From the NCBI GenBank assembly GCA_029259815.1, contig JAJDEJ010000194.1, forward strand, positions 62,001-126,000: a stretch of 64,000 bases of DNA. Reading direction: 5' to 3'. The stretch is from Planctomycetaceae bacterium. Its GTDB lineage: Bacteria > Planctomycetota > Planctomycetia > Planctomycetales > Planctomycetaceae. The notes beneath the pieces were generated by a model, which was not told the origin of the DNA, did not search any database, and saw nothing but the letters and a program-made list of their open reading frames with translations. Within the stretch, counting starts at the first letter, position 1. The number at the start of each line of letters is the position of its first letter. The position numbers and the translations under genes were made by a program. Below, piece after piece: positions 27,680-36,587 of this stretch.

Positions 27680-28576
27680 CTAGAACGAATACTTTGGATT
27701 CTTGCGATCAAAATCGCGATCTGTCAGGCCCACGTTTGTATGGAGGTTGGAGTACTCGTACAGCTCATCAAGTGGTGGCTCACCGCCCTCTGTTTCAGGA
27801 AAGCCAAACTGCTCCACGCGAATCGGCAACTTCGTCTCATCATCGACATACAACCGCGTCTTCTGGAATTTGAACTGACGTCGCCGTCTGGGATGTGAAG
27901 CTTCGACCACTTTGCAAGCGCGGCCTCGCAGCTTGGCGTCTGGGTAAAACTTGACGTCAATCTCGCCGTACACACTCTCCTGCTTCCATTGGTCGATAAT
28001 CGTCTCCAGCAGATTCCGCATGCCGATCATCGTGATCGGATAGCGGTTGCCATCCATGGCCTCGGCTCCCTGGGGGTCGAGCGAGACGGTTCCGACGAGC
28101 GCCCGCAGACCTGAGCCCTCGTGAGCCCACATCTTGCCGCCATTCTGTCCATCAATAAACAGAATCTCTCGCCCCACATAGGGCTCACCGTACTTGAGAT
28201 AAACACTGAAGGGCTTCTCGCGAAGCTTCATATGCATGGTGTGTTCAACCAGTCTGCCGTTCACACGTTCTCGCTTGAGGAACGTCGTTTCGTAGTCATC
28301 GATGGCCTGCATTTTTGTCAAAGCAGACTGCGCGAGGCGAATCGCGGGGATGAGCGGATGCTCAGCACCCCCGATCGCTGCCGCCACGACTCGCGGAGCG
28401 GTGCCACCAGTCGTTCTATCGCCGGACTCTTCGCCGCGAGACGTTTGGACGGGAACTGCTTCCGTCAACGATTCGGATGCCGGTGCGTCGTCACCGGTGA
28501 CGCACCGGCTCTGCAACCCGACGAACAACACGCCGAGCAGACAACGAAGCCGCCAAGAACCCTTCAAGCGAATCAT
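27680..28576 (-). CDS. Secreted DUF1571 protein
   Basis: 298 residues. The ATG at 28576 (MIRLKGSWRLRCLLGVLFVG) has AGGAA at good spacing; upstream ATGs at 28594 and 28606 are alternatives. After the signal peptide there is a low-complexity linker, then the DUF1571 body typical of planctomycetes: ALTKMQAIDDYETTFLKRER, KPFSVYLKYGEPYVGREIL, GNRYPITMIGMRNLLETII, and LYVDDETKLPIRVEQFGFP. The fold recalls LolA/LolB-type lipoprotein carriers (half barrel), but function is not established. Confidence 0.86.
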   Translation of the reverse strand: MIRLKGSWRLRCLLGVLFVGLQSRCVTGDDAPASESLTEAVPVQTSRGEESGDRTTGGTAPRVVAAAIGGAEHPLIPAIRLAQSALTKMQAIDDYETTFLKRERVNGRLVEHTMHMKLREKPFSVYLKYGEPYVGREILFIDGQNGGKMWAHEGSGLRALVGTVSLDPQGAEAMDGNRYPITMIGMRNLLETIIDQWKQESVYGEIDVKFYPDAKLRGRACKVVEASHPRRRRQFKFQKTRLYVDDETKLPIRVEQFGFPETEGGEPPLDELYEYSNLHTNVGLTDRDFDRKNPKYSF

Positions 28577-28740
28577 CTTCACAGTTCCTGACATGGTCTG
28601 GTTCACGAATTCATCACAGCGTGACGATCCAGGAGACTCATTACGTCAAGTCTGATGAACCTTGACCGGAGATCGCAAGCCCGACGCAGAAAACTGGCCC
28701 GCGGTGGAACGTCGGAGATGCGATCTCAATCGAGTCTCGA

Positions 28741-29370
28741 CTACGGACTGACAGCACTGGCAGCCGCCGAACTCGACATGACAGTGCTCACGTTGTTGTC
28801 GATATCTTCCACCTTGTCGAGCGTGATAATGCCCACTGTGAGCCCGGCTGCACCGAGGCCGATGGCCGTCCAATCAGCAAGTCCAGCGCCTCCGAACTGA
28901 GCACGTACGACGGGCTCGCGTGTCATCACCAGGGCTTGAGTCTTGGCAGAAGGAGGAGCAATGTTCTTCGGCCACAGGCGGTACAATCCACTGCCCTGAA
29001 CAGTAGCGATGGTGTACACACCTGCTCGTAGACCGTTGGACGTGAACTGACCCTGCTTGTTGGTCAACATCTTAGCGAAGATCTGCTCGCCCTGACGGAC
29101 CACCACTTGGGCTCCATCGACGGGAGTGCCATTGCTGGTGAGCACTCGGCCAGTCACGCTTCCGTTCTCTGAAAGAGCAACGTCCGTTACGGACATCTTG
29201 GCTGTCTTTGCGGGGGCGACTTTGCTCGCCGATGTGGTCGAGGGGCGGACAGGAGCGGTCACAGTCCTCGACTGTGACTGCGGGCCATCCGCGAACGTAG
29301 TTGTGGTCATCGACAGGCTGAGACACGCAGTCAAAGCCACACAAATGGTCGTGCGGGTCATAAGGGTCAT
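28741..29370 (-). CDS. Secreted protein with a carboxypeptidase-regulatory-like (CarboxypepD_reg) domain
   Basis: 209 residues from the ATG at 29370, supported by AAAGGA upstream. A signal peptide (TTICVALTACLSLSMTTTTFA) leads to a Ser/Thr/Ala-rich linker, then a single Ig-like carboxypeptidase-regulatory domain (SVTGRVLTSNGTPVDGAQVV, TNKQGQFTSNGLRAGVYTIA). Near the C-terminus a hydrophobic helix (WTAIGLGAAGLTVGIITLD) may anchor it in the membrane. It begins 17 bp after the stop of the DUF1570-like gene, so both are probably one operon. Surface or periplasmic role, unknown. Confidence 0.78.
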   Translation of the reverse strand: MTLMTRTTICVALTACLSLSMTTTTFADGPQSQSRTVTAPVRPSTTSASKVAPAKTAKMSVTDVALSENGSVTGRVLTSNGTPVDGAQVVVRQGEQIFAKMLTNKQGQFTSNGLRAGVYTIATVQGSGLYRLWPKNIAPPSAKTQALVMTREPVVRAQFGGAGLADWTAIGLGAAGLTVGIITLDKVEDIDNNVSTVMSSSAAASAVSP

Positions 29371-29387
29371 GGCGAATCCTTTCGGGA

Positions 29388-30182
29388 TCACTTGAGGTTC
29401 TGAAAGTGACGGGTCATTTGACTTCGGACTCCGGGCACATTTTGAGCCAACCGCTCACTGAGCATGCCGGCCGGGTTCCCGATCCGAATGTCGTACAGGT
29501 AGTTGCTCAAGACTTGTCGCGACTCGATCGGGCCGTGGAGCAAGTAATGCACCCAAGCCCAACTGTCGCGATAATCACTGCCGCTCATCTCACTGAGGTC
29601 ACGCCGCGACTCCAGTTCCGTCAGCGACGGGTTCCAGCGGAGAAACATCGCGCGATGCACACTCTTGAGATGCTCATGGCCGGTCGCCCTTTGCGAGGCC
29701 GGCACTTCAAAATACTCAGCAAAGCCCTCGTCCAACCACAACGGAACATAAGGCAAGGCATTGTGCAGCAAGGCATGCGTGCACTCGTGACGAACGTCGA
29801 CCTCGTATCCCCGGTGTCGGAAAACGTAGACGCGACCACGGTCACTGCCTTGGACATACAACGCTACACGAGAGGCCCCTTCGGGCACGCGCACGGCGAG
29901 ATGTTTCTGATAAGTGCTTCGACCGGCGAATAAATTGACCTCGATCGGATCATTAGAGGCTTTGATCCCCAAAATCGACTCGACATCATCCCGCAACCGA
30001 CGGAACTCGCTGAGCAATGAATGCCCCGAGTCATCGTCGAGCGAGAACTCAGACCGAATTTCAAACAGGTCCACCGTCCGCTGATCGATCCACTCTCCCC
30101 GCGCGGACGTTGAGCCCGCGAGCGAACCGCACAAAGCGATCAGCACACATAACAGGGACAATGATGGCACAGGTGGTTGCAT
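29388..30182 (-). CDS. Secreted DUF1570-like putative metallopeptidase
   Basis: 264 residues from the ATG at 30182 (MQPPVPSLSLLCVLIALCGS), which opens a signal peptide. The zinc-peptidase motif is RHECTHALLH (HExxH, H-E-C-T-H), followed about 12 residues later by PLWLDEGFAEYFE, in which the E of the EGFAEYF segment is the third ligand in gluzincin (peptidase MA-like) enzymes. DUF1570 proteins are common in planctomycetes. Probable extracytoplasmic peptidase; target unknown. The next gene follows by 17 bp. Confidence 0.84.
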   Translation of the reverse strand: MQPPVPSLSLLCVLIALCGSLAGSTSARGEWIDQRTVDLFEIRSEFSLDDDSGHSLLSEFRRLRDDVESILGIKASNDPIEVNLFAGRSTYQKHLAVRVPEGASRVALYVQGSDRGRVYVFRHRGYEVDVRHECTHALLHNALPYVPLWLDEGFAEYFEVPASQRATGHEHLKSVHRAMFLRWNPSLTELESRRDLSEMSGSDYRDSWAWVHYLLHGPIESRQVLSNYLYDIRIGNPAGMLSERLAQNVPGVRSQMTRHFQNLK

Positions 30183-30482
30183 GAACTCACCAGCCGCAGG
30201 ATCAAGATGGGATTGGGAAGTTGGAGACCAGCACCACACAGCTGCGGAGGAAGTTGCAGCAGTGTCGAAATTGAATGTGTCGTCTCGTGAATGCGGTGCT
30301 TGAGGGGCACGGCTGTTGTGATAGGCGGGCGGAGTATACTCACGAGCCGTTTGGGGTCAAGCCGATTTTGCCGGTCATCGACGGTCACCAATTGCGATTG
30401 CCCGGCCTGACCATCACGAGTAACATCCCGCCCCCCTCAAACAGGCGACCTTTGTCCTGACGGGAAAAGGAGTTCCCGAGCA
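30183..30482. other. Intergenic region, divergent promoters
   Basis: 300 bp between divergent genes. It holds the ribosome binding site AAAGGAG of the gene at 30483. No other feature is supported. Confidence 0.5.
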
Positions 30483-31196
30483 ATGAGTGCAAAATCCGGC
30501 GGATCATTCGCCGCCCTGCTGATGAGCGGACCCCTCGCAGCCATCCCGCTGATGGCCCTGTTTGGTGTCCCGCAATTCTCGTCCGTGTCTGCATCGACGG
30601 ACGAAGAACACGACGGCGTCCTGCGACGTCCCCCAGCCGTCGCCTCACAACCGTCATTGACATCCGACGTCACTGAACCAACAGCAACACCAACCACGCC
30701 GGAGCCTCAAGTTTTCGGCCAGACCCCTGCTTCCACAGTGACGCCTAGTCCTTCGCCACGACCGATCCACTTGAGTGGTGCCTCCCACACTCAACCTTCA
30801 TCAGAGAGGTCCGGCTCATTTGTCACCGAAGCTGCGCCGCAGTCTGCGTTCGTGGAGGCTCCATCGTCTCCGCCAATCACTGATGACTTCACTCGCGAAT
30901 CCACGACACCCCGAGCGCGGCCGACACTGACAACTCTGACCACTACTACCGCTCCCGCCAGCCACTCGCAGACCTGGGAGAACGCCGCTCAGAAGCTGCA
31001 AGAGTTGGGCATCGACGACTATCGCCTCGAACGCGGACAGGACGAACACACATACCTCTTCATCTGCCAATTCGCACCGGGAGCCGATCCGCGCATCATC
31101 CGTCGGTTCGAAGCCGAGGCGAGCGAACCCACCGTCGCAGTCCAGAAGGTCCTACAGCGTATCACCGACTGGCAAGCAACATCGTCAACTCACTGA
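30483..31196 (+). CDS. Membrane-anchored or exported Pro/Ser/Thr-rich protein of unknown function
   Basis: 237 residues. AAAAGGAG precedes the ATG. A hydrophobic N-terminal segment (FAALLMSGPLAAIPLMALFG) is followed by ~120 residues of Pro/Ser/Thr-rich linker. The last ~75 residues form a small conserved globular domain (TWENAAQKLQELGIDDYRLE, LFICQFAPGADPRIIRRFEA). The layout suggests an anchored protein whose C-terminal domain is exposed outside. I recall this type in planctomycete genomes only as hypothetical. Confidence 0.75.
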   Translation: MSAKSGGSFAALLMSGPLAAIPLMALFGVPQFSSVSASTDEEHDGVLRRPPAVASQPSLTSDVTEPTATPTTPEPQVFGQTPASTVTPSPSPRPIHLSGASHTQPSSERSGSFVTEAAPQSAFVEAPSSPPITDDFTRESTTPRARPTLTTLTTTTAPASHSQTWENAAQKLQELGIDDYRLERGQDEHTYLFICQFAPGADPRIIRRFEAEASEPTVAVQKVLQRITDWQATSSTH

Positions 31197-31217
31197 GCCT
31201 TCTGCGCCTCCCCGTTT

Positions 31218-31232
31218 CGCTTGCGGATTAGC
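31218..31232. repeat. 15-bp interspersed repeat CGCTTGCGGATTAGC, copy 1
   Basis: The identical 15-mer occurs at 32345-32359, and with one change (CGCTTGCGGACTAGC) at 57897-57911. This copy lies 22 bp after the stop at 31196. Confidence 0.7.
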
Positions 31233-31264
31233 CCCCGTCACAGGCATCACTTCCAGCCCTCAAC

Positions 31265-31999
31265 ATGCTTCGTCCGTCCACTTCACCACTCCTGACACCC
31301 CGCTCCACCGCGTCACCCTCGGCCCAATCCTGGCGCTGGTGCTTCTTCCAACTGGCCCATCAGACGGACGACGTCGACACCTTCGGCAGCGGTCCCCACG
31401 CTTTCCGTCGCACCCAGAAAATGGCCCGCCTCGAAGCGGCCCTCCTCGTCGCCAATGGAGCCCTTTCAACACGCAAGCTCGCCAACGTTGCCATTCTGGC
31501 CGACACGACCGAAGCCCTGACGCTCATCGACCAACTCAACGTCGCATACGACCAATCGCGATCAGCATTCCGCATCGAACGGGTCGCCTCCGGGTACCAG
31601 CTACTCACCCGCCCTAAGTTCGCCCCCTGGCTCGACCGCCTCCATGAGCGTCAGACGCGACTCAAGCTGTCCGCCCCGGCAATGGAGACGCTCGCCATCA
31701 TCGCCTACCGCCAACCCATCACACGTGCCGATGTCGAAGCCGTGCGTGGCGTCGCCTCCACCGAGATGCTCAAGCAGCTCATGGAACGTAATCTCGTCCG
31801 CATCACGGGCGAGGACGACTCATTGGGCCGTCCGTACCTCTACGGCACCACCCGCCACTTCCTCGAACACTTCGGCCTCCGCAACACGTCCGACCTCCCC
31901 ATGGCCGACCAACTCCGACCGACGCCGACGTCTCTTGAAGATGTGACAGACGAAGAGACGTCGACCGAAGAGCCGGACTCATTGGATGAAGCCGCATGA
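31265..31999 (+). CDS. scpB: Segregation and condensation protein B (ScpB)
   Basis: 244 residues. Subunit of the SMC-ScpAB complex for chromosome condensation and segregation. Two winged-helix domains are visible: ARLEAALLVANGALSTRKLA from ~53, and LSAPAMETLAIIAYRQPITR with ADVEAVRGVASTEMLKQLME from ~140, the signature of the family. LGRPYLYGTTRHFLEHFGL follows as in other ScpB proteins. There is an N-terminal extension of ~50 residues; an internal ATG at 31421 would give the usual length. The tail is acidic. scpA is not in the window. Confidence 0.94.
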   Translation: MLRPSTSPLLTPRSTASPSAQSWRWCFFQLAHQTDDVDTFGSGPHAFRRTQKMARLEAALLVANGALSTRKLANVAILADTTEALTLIDQLNVAYDQSRSAFRIERVASGYQLLTRPKFAPWLDRLHERQTRLKLSAPAMETLAIIAYRQPITRADVEAVRGVASTEMLKQLMERNLVRITGEDDSLGRPYLYGTTRHFLEHFGLRNTSDLPMADQLRPTPTSLEDVTDEETSTEEPDSLDEAA

Positions 32000-32014
32000 C
32001 GAGCGGCCTCGTGC

Positions 32015-32326
32015 TCAACGATCGACTTGATCCTCCATGATCTGCCGCGCTTCGACCGTTGCCGCCTCCCAGTCTCCCGCACGTGCCTGGTCGACAATCG
32101 CCCGCAGCCACTTCGACTCGCGGTCGCTGATCTCACCCGCTGCCTGTGTCGAGTCCACCAGCTCGATCACCCGCGAAAGGTGTTCGTCACTACGGCGATT
32201 ACAAGCCGAGTAGAGTGCCTTCGACAGCTCATACGACGTCGGACTCACCTCGGGATACCCACACCCCCAGATCCCGAGACAGAACAAGATCACCACAACT
32301 CCGAACCTTCGCCAAACAAAACTCAT
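32015..32326 (-). CDS. Small lipoprotein of unknown function
   Basis: 103 residues. The N-terminus MSFVWRRFGVVVILFCLGIWGCG is a type II signal peptide with lipobox-like LGIWGC; the mature protein would be lipid-modified at C22. The body is helical (ELSKALYSACNRRSDEHLSR, DSTQAAGEISDRESKWLRAI). No domain identified. It is convergent with scpB (15 bp between stops). Confidence 0.76.
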   Translation of the reverse strand: MSFVWRRFGVVVILFCLGIWGCGYPEVSPTSYELSKALYSACNRRSDEHLSRVIELVDSTQAAGEISDRESKWLRAIVDQARAGDWEAATVEARQIMEDQVDR

Positions 32327-32344
32327 CTCACCACTCCCATGTCA

Positions 32345-32359
32345 CGCTTGCGGATTAGC
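32345..32359. repeat. 15-bp interspersed repeat CGCTTGCGGATTAGC, copy 2
   Basis: Identical to 31218-31232. It lies between the start of the lipoprotein gene and the stop of the DUF1559 gene. Confidence 0.7.
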
Positions 32360-32365
32360 ACAACC

Positions 32366-33442
32366 TCAAAACTCTCCGACAACCTCACCCTCGCCCATAC
32401 TCGACAACTCGGCCCACAACAACAGGTTGATATTCTCCGAGACGAACCGCACTGATCCATCGCCCAGACAAATGTGCCCACCACCCGGATGTTCGGAGTA
32501 CATCTGGCCGACGTGGAAGGTCGGAAAGTTCACTGAATGAATGATCGGAAAACCGGTGATATCCAACTCTCCTCCCGAGGGGCCGGCGTGTATCAACGTC
32601 AGGGTCGCAGCGGCATCCGGTCCGTTCTCGGGCGTTGTAAACTCCGGATGTGTGTAGGCTCCCGGTACGACGCCGACCCACGTCTTCTCGCTTAACTGAG
32701 ACGAGTGCTCGCCCAGGAAGATGGTGTTCGATGTCCCGTCACTGATATCTCTCATGCGAGTTCGGGAATTGCGATAGAACGGACCGTCAGCCACCTTCGA
32801 CACATCACCGTTAATCGCCACAGGCCGTGTTGTCGAGGTATAGATATCCGAGAAGACGACGCCCGCCGGACTCGATCCACACTCACCCCAGCACGACTCC
32901 TGCCCATGACTGGCCACATAGTGGCTGCGTCCCAGCACGATCTCATTCCCATCAATGACAAGCGGATCGCCCAATTCGTCCCGCACCGTGAAGGGATCGT
33001 CACCCCCAGTCGACGACGGGCACAGGAAGACAGGCATCTTGGTCATTACGAGTGGCAGATTTTCCGCAGCAAAACAGGCCGCCTCGACATCGAGCCCCTC
33101 GTAGACATTGCCCTGGTCGATGAAAGGCAGCAGCATGGTTCCCCACGCCCACCCCGGCGCCGCGTCCCATGTGAGGGGATCGATGTTCGCCCAGGCGGGC
33201 CCCGTGCCATCACTCGTTCCAAACGAATAATAGCCCGCTGGAAACGTCAAGTGGGCATCATGGTAGTTGTGCAACGCCAACCCCATTTGTTTGAGGTTGT
33301 TGCGACACTGCGTCCGCCGCGCCGCCTCTCGCGCCTGCTGCACAGCCGGGAGCAATAACGAGATCAGGATCGCGATAATGGCGATCACGACCAGCAATTC
33401 AATCAGCGTAAAGCCGCGTCGCTGCCATCGGTTACAAGACAC
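32366..33442 (-). CDS. DUF1559 protein with type IV pilin-like N-terminus
   Basis: 358 residues. The prepilin leader [20 protein letters not shown] is cut by prepilin peptidase before F, leaving a methylated hydrophobic helix as in pseudopilins. [20 protein letters not shown] and [15 protein letters not shown] follow, then the C-terminal [18 protein letters not shown], which ends DUF1559 (SBP_bac_10) proteins. This family is greatly expanded in planctomycetes and is thought to serve in the cell envelope or macromolecule uptake. Full-length and intact. Confidence 0.96.
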   Translation of the reverse strand: MSCNRWQRRGFTLIELLVVIAIIAILISLLLPAVQQAREAARRTQCRNNLKQMGLALHNYHDAHLTFPAGYYSFGTSDGTGPAWANIDPLTWDAAPGWAWGTMLLPFIDQGNVYEGLDVEAACFAAENLPLVMTKMPVFLCPSSTGGDDPFTVRDELGDPLVIDGNEIVLGRSHYVASHGQESCWGECGSSPAGVVFSDIYTSTTRPVAINGDVSKVADGPFYRNSRTRMRDISDGTSNTIFLGEHSSQLSEKTWVGVVPGAYTHPEFTTPENGPDAAATLTLIHAGPSGGELDITGFPIIHSVNFPTFHVGQMYSEHPGGGHICLGDGSVRFVSENINLLLWAELSSMGEGEVVGEF

Positions 33443-33460
33443 TCGGCCTCTCCTTCATTT

Positions 33461-33502
33461 TGTAGCATGTGATACATCTGGCAAAGTGTATCACCGGCTA
33501 CA
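33461..33502. promoter_or_regulatory. Candidate MntR operator: 42-bp interrupted palindrome
   Basis: TGTAGC at 33461 and GCTACA ending at 33502 form the outer arms; inner arms GTGATACA and TGTATCAC lie at 33469-33476 and 33487-33494. The palindrome lies between the divergent DUF1559 and mntR genes, 62 bp before the mntR start. Confidence 0.5.
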
Positions 33503-33563
33503 CTACCGTCAAGGGCGGCCTGCCGGTATTTTGAAGGATTCTGATTATCCTCATCGATTGCTC

Positions 33564-33986
33564 ATGCCCGCAGCCAAACGCAAGAAGAACGAACACGTCC
33601 GGACGCGCAAGGACCATGCGACCGAACTCGCCGAAGACTACGTCGAAGCGATCGACGACATCATCGGCGAACATGGCACCTGCCGTGTCGTCGATCTGGC
33701 GAAGCGATTCGGCGTCACCCACGTCACCGTCAACCGCACGATCGGTCGACTGCACCGCGACGACTACGTCCAGACCGAACCCTACGCTCCGATCACCCTG
33801 ACCGCCAAAGGCAAGAAGCTCGCGGACGCCTCACGCCGCCGTCACGAAATCGTCGAACGTTTCCTGATCGCGCACGGCATCAGCCCCGAAACGGCCCGCG
33901 TTGACGCCGAGGGCATCGAACATCATGTCAGCGATGAGACACTCAAGGTCATGCAACGTTTTGTGGAGCAGTCTTCCGCAAAGTGA
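33564..33986 (+). CDS. mntR: Manganese-dependent transcriptional regulator MntR (DtxR family)
   Basis: 140 residues from the ATG at 33564 (MPAAKRKKNEHVRTRKDHAT). The winged helix-turn-helix CRVVDLAKRFGVTHVTVNRT ends in YVQTEPYAPITLTAKGKKLA. The dimerisation and metal domain RRHEIVERFLIAHGISPETA, RVDAEGIEHHVSDETLKVM contains the E and EHH ligands of the Mn site. This matches the proteobacterial/planctomycete MntR type, which represses manganese importers. No transporter gene is adjacent. A palindrome upstream at 33461-33502 is the natural candidate operator. Confidence 0.92.
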   Translation: MPAAKRKKNEHVRTRKDHATELAEDYVEAIDDIIGEHGTCRVVDLAKRFGVTHVTVNRTIGRLHRDDYVQTEPYAPITLTAKGKKLADASRRRHEIVERFLIAHGISPETARVDAEGIEHHVSDETLKVMQRFVEQSSAK

Positions 33987-34028
33987 GCCGCTCCACCCCG
34001 CCTGCGTTACAGCCGCTCAAGCAATTCA

Positions 34029-34130
34029 GTAGCCATCACGCTCCGCGTGATGAGCGGATTCATTGAATGCTTTCGACATGTGGAAATGCGTTCGAGCGAT
34101 ACTGTCATCACGACGGAGCGTGATGACTAC
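34029..34130. repeat. ~100-bp repeat element with 17-bp inverted ends, copy 1
   Basis: The ends GTAGCCATCACGCTCCG (34029-34045) and CGGAGCGTGATGACTAC (34114-34130) are inverted with one mismatch. The whole 102 bp aligns with 35976-36078, including the interior (GAGCGAT, TGTCATCACG). Confidence 0.85.
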
Positions 34131-34159
34131 ATTCGCAGCTTCCAATTCACAGACACGCT

Positions 34160-34702
34160 CTACAGCCGTTTCAGCCAACTCTCCGTGTCGAGCACCTCAC
34201 TGAGCAGCATTTGCTGGGCACACAGGATTGACCGCTGCAACTCTTCCGCTGTCACCTGACCCGCAGTGTTGTCCAGGTCGAGTGTGCCTGTTGCGTCGCT
34301 GAGGAACTCGACGTTGAACCCGCGATGGACAGCTTGCCGTGCGGTTGTGTCGCAGCACATGTGGGTCATGTAGCCGGCGATGGTCACCGTCTCGATGCCT
34401 CGTTCCCGCAGCCAACTCTCCAGTGGCGTGTTGGTGAAGGCTCCCGGCAGCGTCTTCTCGATCAACTCATCCCGCGGCCGCTCCGCCACCTCCGGATGCA
34501 ACTCCCACTCGGGCGTCCCCATCTGAAAGAACGGCTTGTCCGCATCCGCAAAGTGATGCTGCACCACCACCGTCGGCACCCGCCCCGCCGCCGCATCCAT
34601 CACCCCAAGAATCTTCTCCAAATGCCCCACCGGATGCGAAATCGGCAACGCCCCGCTGAAGTACTCGTTCTGAACGTCAATGACTAGCAGTGCGCGATTC
34701 AT
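34160..34702 (-). CDS. Isochorismatase-family cysteine hydrolase
   Basis: 180 residues. The fold and catalytic triad of the family are visible: D in [12 protein letters not shown] (~9), K in [20 protein letters not shown] (~83), and the nucleophile C in [19 protein letters not shown] (~115-116). This family includes nicotinamidases, ureidoacrylate hydrolases and other amidases. The sequence does not reveal the substrate. It stands alone, with the repeat element beyond its stop. Confidence 0.92.
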   Translation of the reverse strand: MNRALLVIDVQNEYFSGALPISHPVGHLEKILGVMDAAAGRVPTVVVQHHFADADKPFFQMGTPEWELHPEVAERPRDELIEKTLPGAFTNTPLESWLRERGIETVTIAGYMTHMCCDTTARQAVHRGFNVEFLSDATGTLDLDNTAGQVTAEELQRSILCAQQMLLSEVLDTESWLKRL

Positions 34703-34804
34703 GATGCTCCCGTGTTACGGTCAAACGGCTGAGGTAACCCGGTGACGGACAATTGACTGTGATTTCAAAAATCCGATTCATCCGACGCTCGGGTTGACTG
34801 CTTA

Positions 34805-35626
34805 TTATGCATTTTTTTGAACAGCGGCGTCCTCATCTTTGGTCACCGGATTATTGGTCGACCCAGTCTCATCGGTCTGACTTGTCGCGTTTTGCTGTTG
34901 TCCGGGAACGACTTGAGCTGGGTCAAAAGGAGGCGAGAACCCCGGGGGACGATTCGGTGTACCCCAACCGCCGAAATTCGACTCCATGTACGCTGCCTTA
35001 TGACCATTGTCGACAAGCCATTTCGCAAACTCATGACCGCGAGAGTTGAGTAGTACGACCGGACCGTTCGGATCTATGTCAACCGTGTCTGTGCCACTGA
35101 GTTTCTTGGCGAAATCTTGGCCTGAAATGACACCCGAAGCCCACGGCCCACATTCATGTCCAGTGTCGTATTTGTTGCCATAGTAATCAGACATTGGAAG
35201 CTTCACGTCTTGTTCATGCATGAGAATCATGAACTGACGGACGGGATCATCGACCAGGCTGTTGATGATCGTAAATTCGTTCTCGGTATTGTCGGGCTGT
35301 TCGTCGAGTTGCTCAAGCAGCTGACGTTGTTCGCGTATGCGGTCAGGTTGTGCTCCCCGCAATGCATCAACGAACGCCTTCGGGTCTGTGTCGCCGTATT
35401 CTGAAGGTGGGTAAAAGACGTATGGCCTATTCCAGAGAATTACGAAGAACGCGCCCGCAACCAGCAAGGCGAAACTTATAACGAATGTAGTTAACGCAAT
35501 TTGGACGCCACCATCGACTTGGGTCAGCGCGTAACCCAACACAGTTTCAGTCATGGTTACGAATGCGGCAACGATCCACAACGGTGTGATTCGCGGTCCG
35601 AGTTTGTGTTGCAGCTGGTCAGGCAT
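34805..35626 (-). CDS. Membrane protein of unknown function
   Basis: 273 residues from the ATG at 35626; a TTG at 35641 is the alternative. Neither has a clear ribosome binding site. Two hydrophobic helices near the N-terminus (ITPLWIVAAFVTMTETVLGY, ALTTFVISFALLVAGAFFVILW) are followed by a soluble part with an acidic low-complexity C-terminal tail (PGFSPPFDPAQ, DEDAAVQKNA). The soluble part contains DYYGNKYDTGHECGPWASGV and VVLLNSRGHEFAKWLVDNGH; I do not recognise it. The base composition is more AT-rich than its neighbours, which hints at transfer. It borders the repeat-rich region. Confidence 0.68.
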   Translation of the reverse strand: MPDQLQHKLGPRITPLWIVAAFVTMTETVLGYALTQVDGGVQIALTTFVISFALLVAGAFFVILWNRPYVFYPPSEYGDTDPKAFVDALRGAQPDRIREQRQLLEQLDEQPDNTENEFTIINSLVDDPVRQFMILMHEQDVKLPMSDYYGNKYDTGHECGPWASGVISGQDFAKKLSGTDTVDIDPNGPVVLLNSRGHEFAKWLVDNGHKAAYMESNFGGWGTPNRPPGFSPPFDPAQVVPGQQQNATSQTDETGSTNNPVTKDEDAAVQKNA

Positions 35627-35894
35627 GAAAGATGTGGTCAATATATAACTAGTGGTTGTCCCATCTGGATAATCCCGTATCCGGAATCATCGACCGTGAT
35701 CACGTGCGCAGATGACTCCTGCCGCGAGATGTCCAAGACTCTCGTCACTTCAAACACGAAGCATCATTGCACGGCTCCAGTTTATCACGACAGAGCGGGC
35801 AGCCCAACTGTTTATGAAGCTCACAACTGTTAGGCGGTGCATCCGTTCCGTGGTGGGGGGCTGAGGAAATGTCGATTAGTCATCCGTTTGTGAT

Positions 35895-36184
35895 GCACTC
35901 GACCCCAACGGGGTCAAATCACATAGCCCAGGGTCGCTCACCGAGTGAGCGCACCCTGGGGAGCCGAGTCTCATGGTAGCCATCACGCTCCGCTGTGATG
36001 AGCGGAATCAGGGCAGGCTCCCGACAAGCTCGAACGCGTGTGAGCGATCGTGTCATCACGGCGGAGCGTGATGACTACTTTCCCTGACCGTCCCTCGATT
36101 TCAAAACCGAGACAGAATCCCAGGGTGCGCTCGCTTCGCTTGCGACCCTGGGCTGCGATGTGAGACCCCGTTGGGGTCGAGTGC
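35895..36184. repeat. Nested inverted-repeat cluster of ~290 bp
   Basis: The outer arms GCACTCGACCCCAACGGGGTC (35895-35915) and its perfect complement (36164-36184) enclose GCCCAGGGTCGC (35926-35937 / 36142-36153) and GAGCGCACCCTGGG (35947-35960 / 36119-36132). The centre is the repeat element 35976-36078. Confidence 0.88.
35976..36078. repeat. ~100-bp repeat element with inverted ends, copy 2
   Basis: The ends GTAGCCATCACGCTCCGC (35976-35993) and GCGGAGCGTGATGACTAC (36061-36078) are inverted with one mismatch; each end is itself a short palindrome (CATCAC...GTGATG). Homologous to 34029-34130. Confidence 0.87.
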
Positions 36185-36587
36185 CATTCCTCACGAATGA
36201 TGACTCCGCACTTCCCGAGTGATCGTCTGAACAGACAAAACGACCACCAGTCAACGGATGCACCCAACGGTAGAGGGGTATCGTCACGGGATAGCAGTGA
36301 ACCGCTCGCCAACCTCCAGTGTCCAACGCAATGACCCAGTCTGGAGACAGGTTGATATCAATCACAATCGGGAGACTCATGGAGTCGCCAACGGCACATC
36401 ACGTTCTTCGGCTCGCCAGGCTACATAGGCCAAACTCTGATTGATATCCTCCGCTTCGAGATAGCCGTGTAGTGCGACGCCGCTCGTGAATTCTTTGCCA
36501 GCTCGTGACGTGTTAGACTCAGACACGGCATGAGCCACTACTTCCTGATGGCTCGCCCTCACGGTTTGACGACTCTGAAAGGACACT

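Larger units (their letters stand above)
35627..36587. other. Gene-free region with nested repeats
   Basis: 960 bp without a supported gene. The first ~230 bp are AT-rich and plain. 35895-36184 is a set of nested inverted repeats. 36185-36587 has short open frames on both strands but no ribosome binding site or domain; the promoter of the Gfo/Idh gene should lie at the end (GAAAGGA near 36576). Confidence 0.65.
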
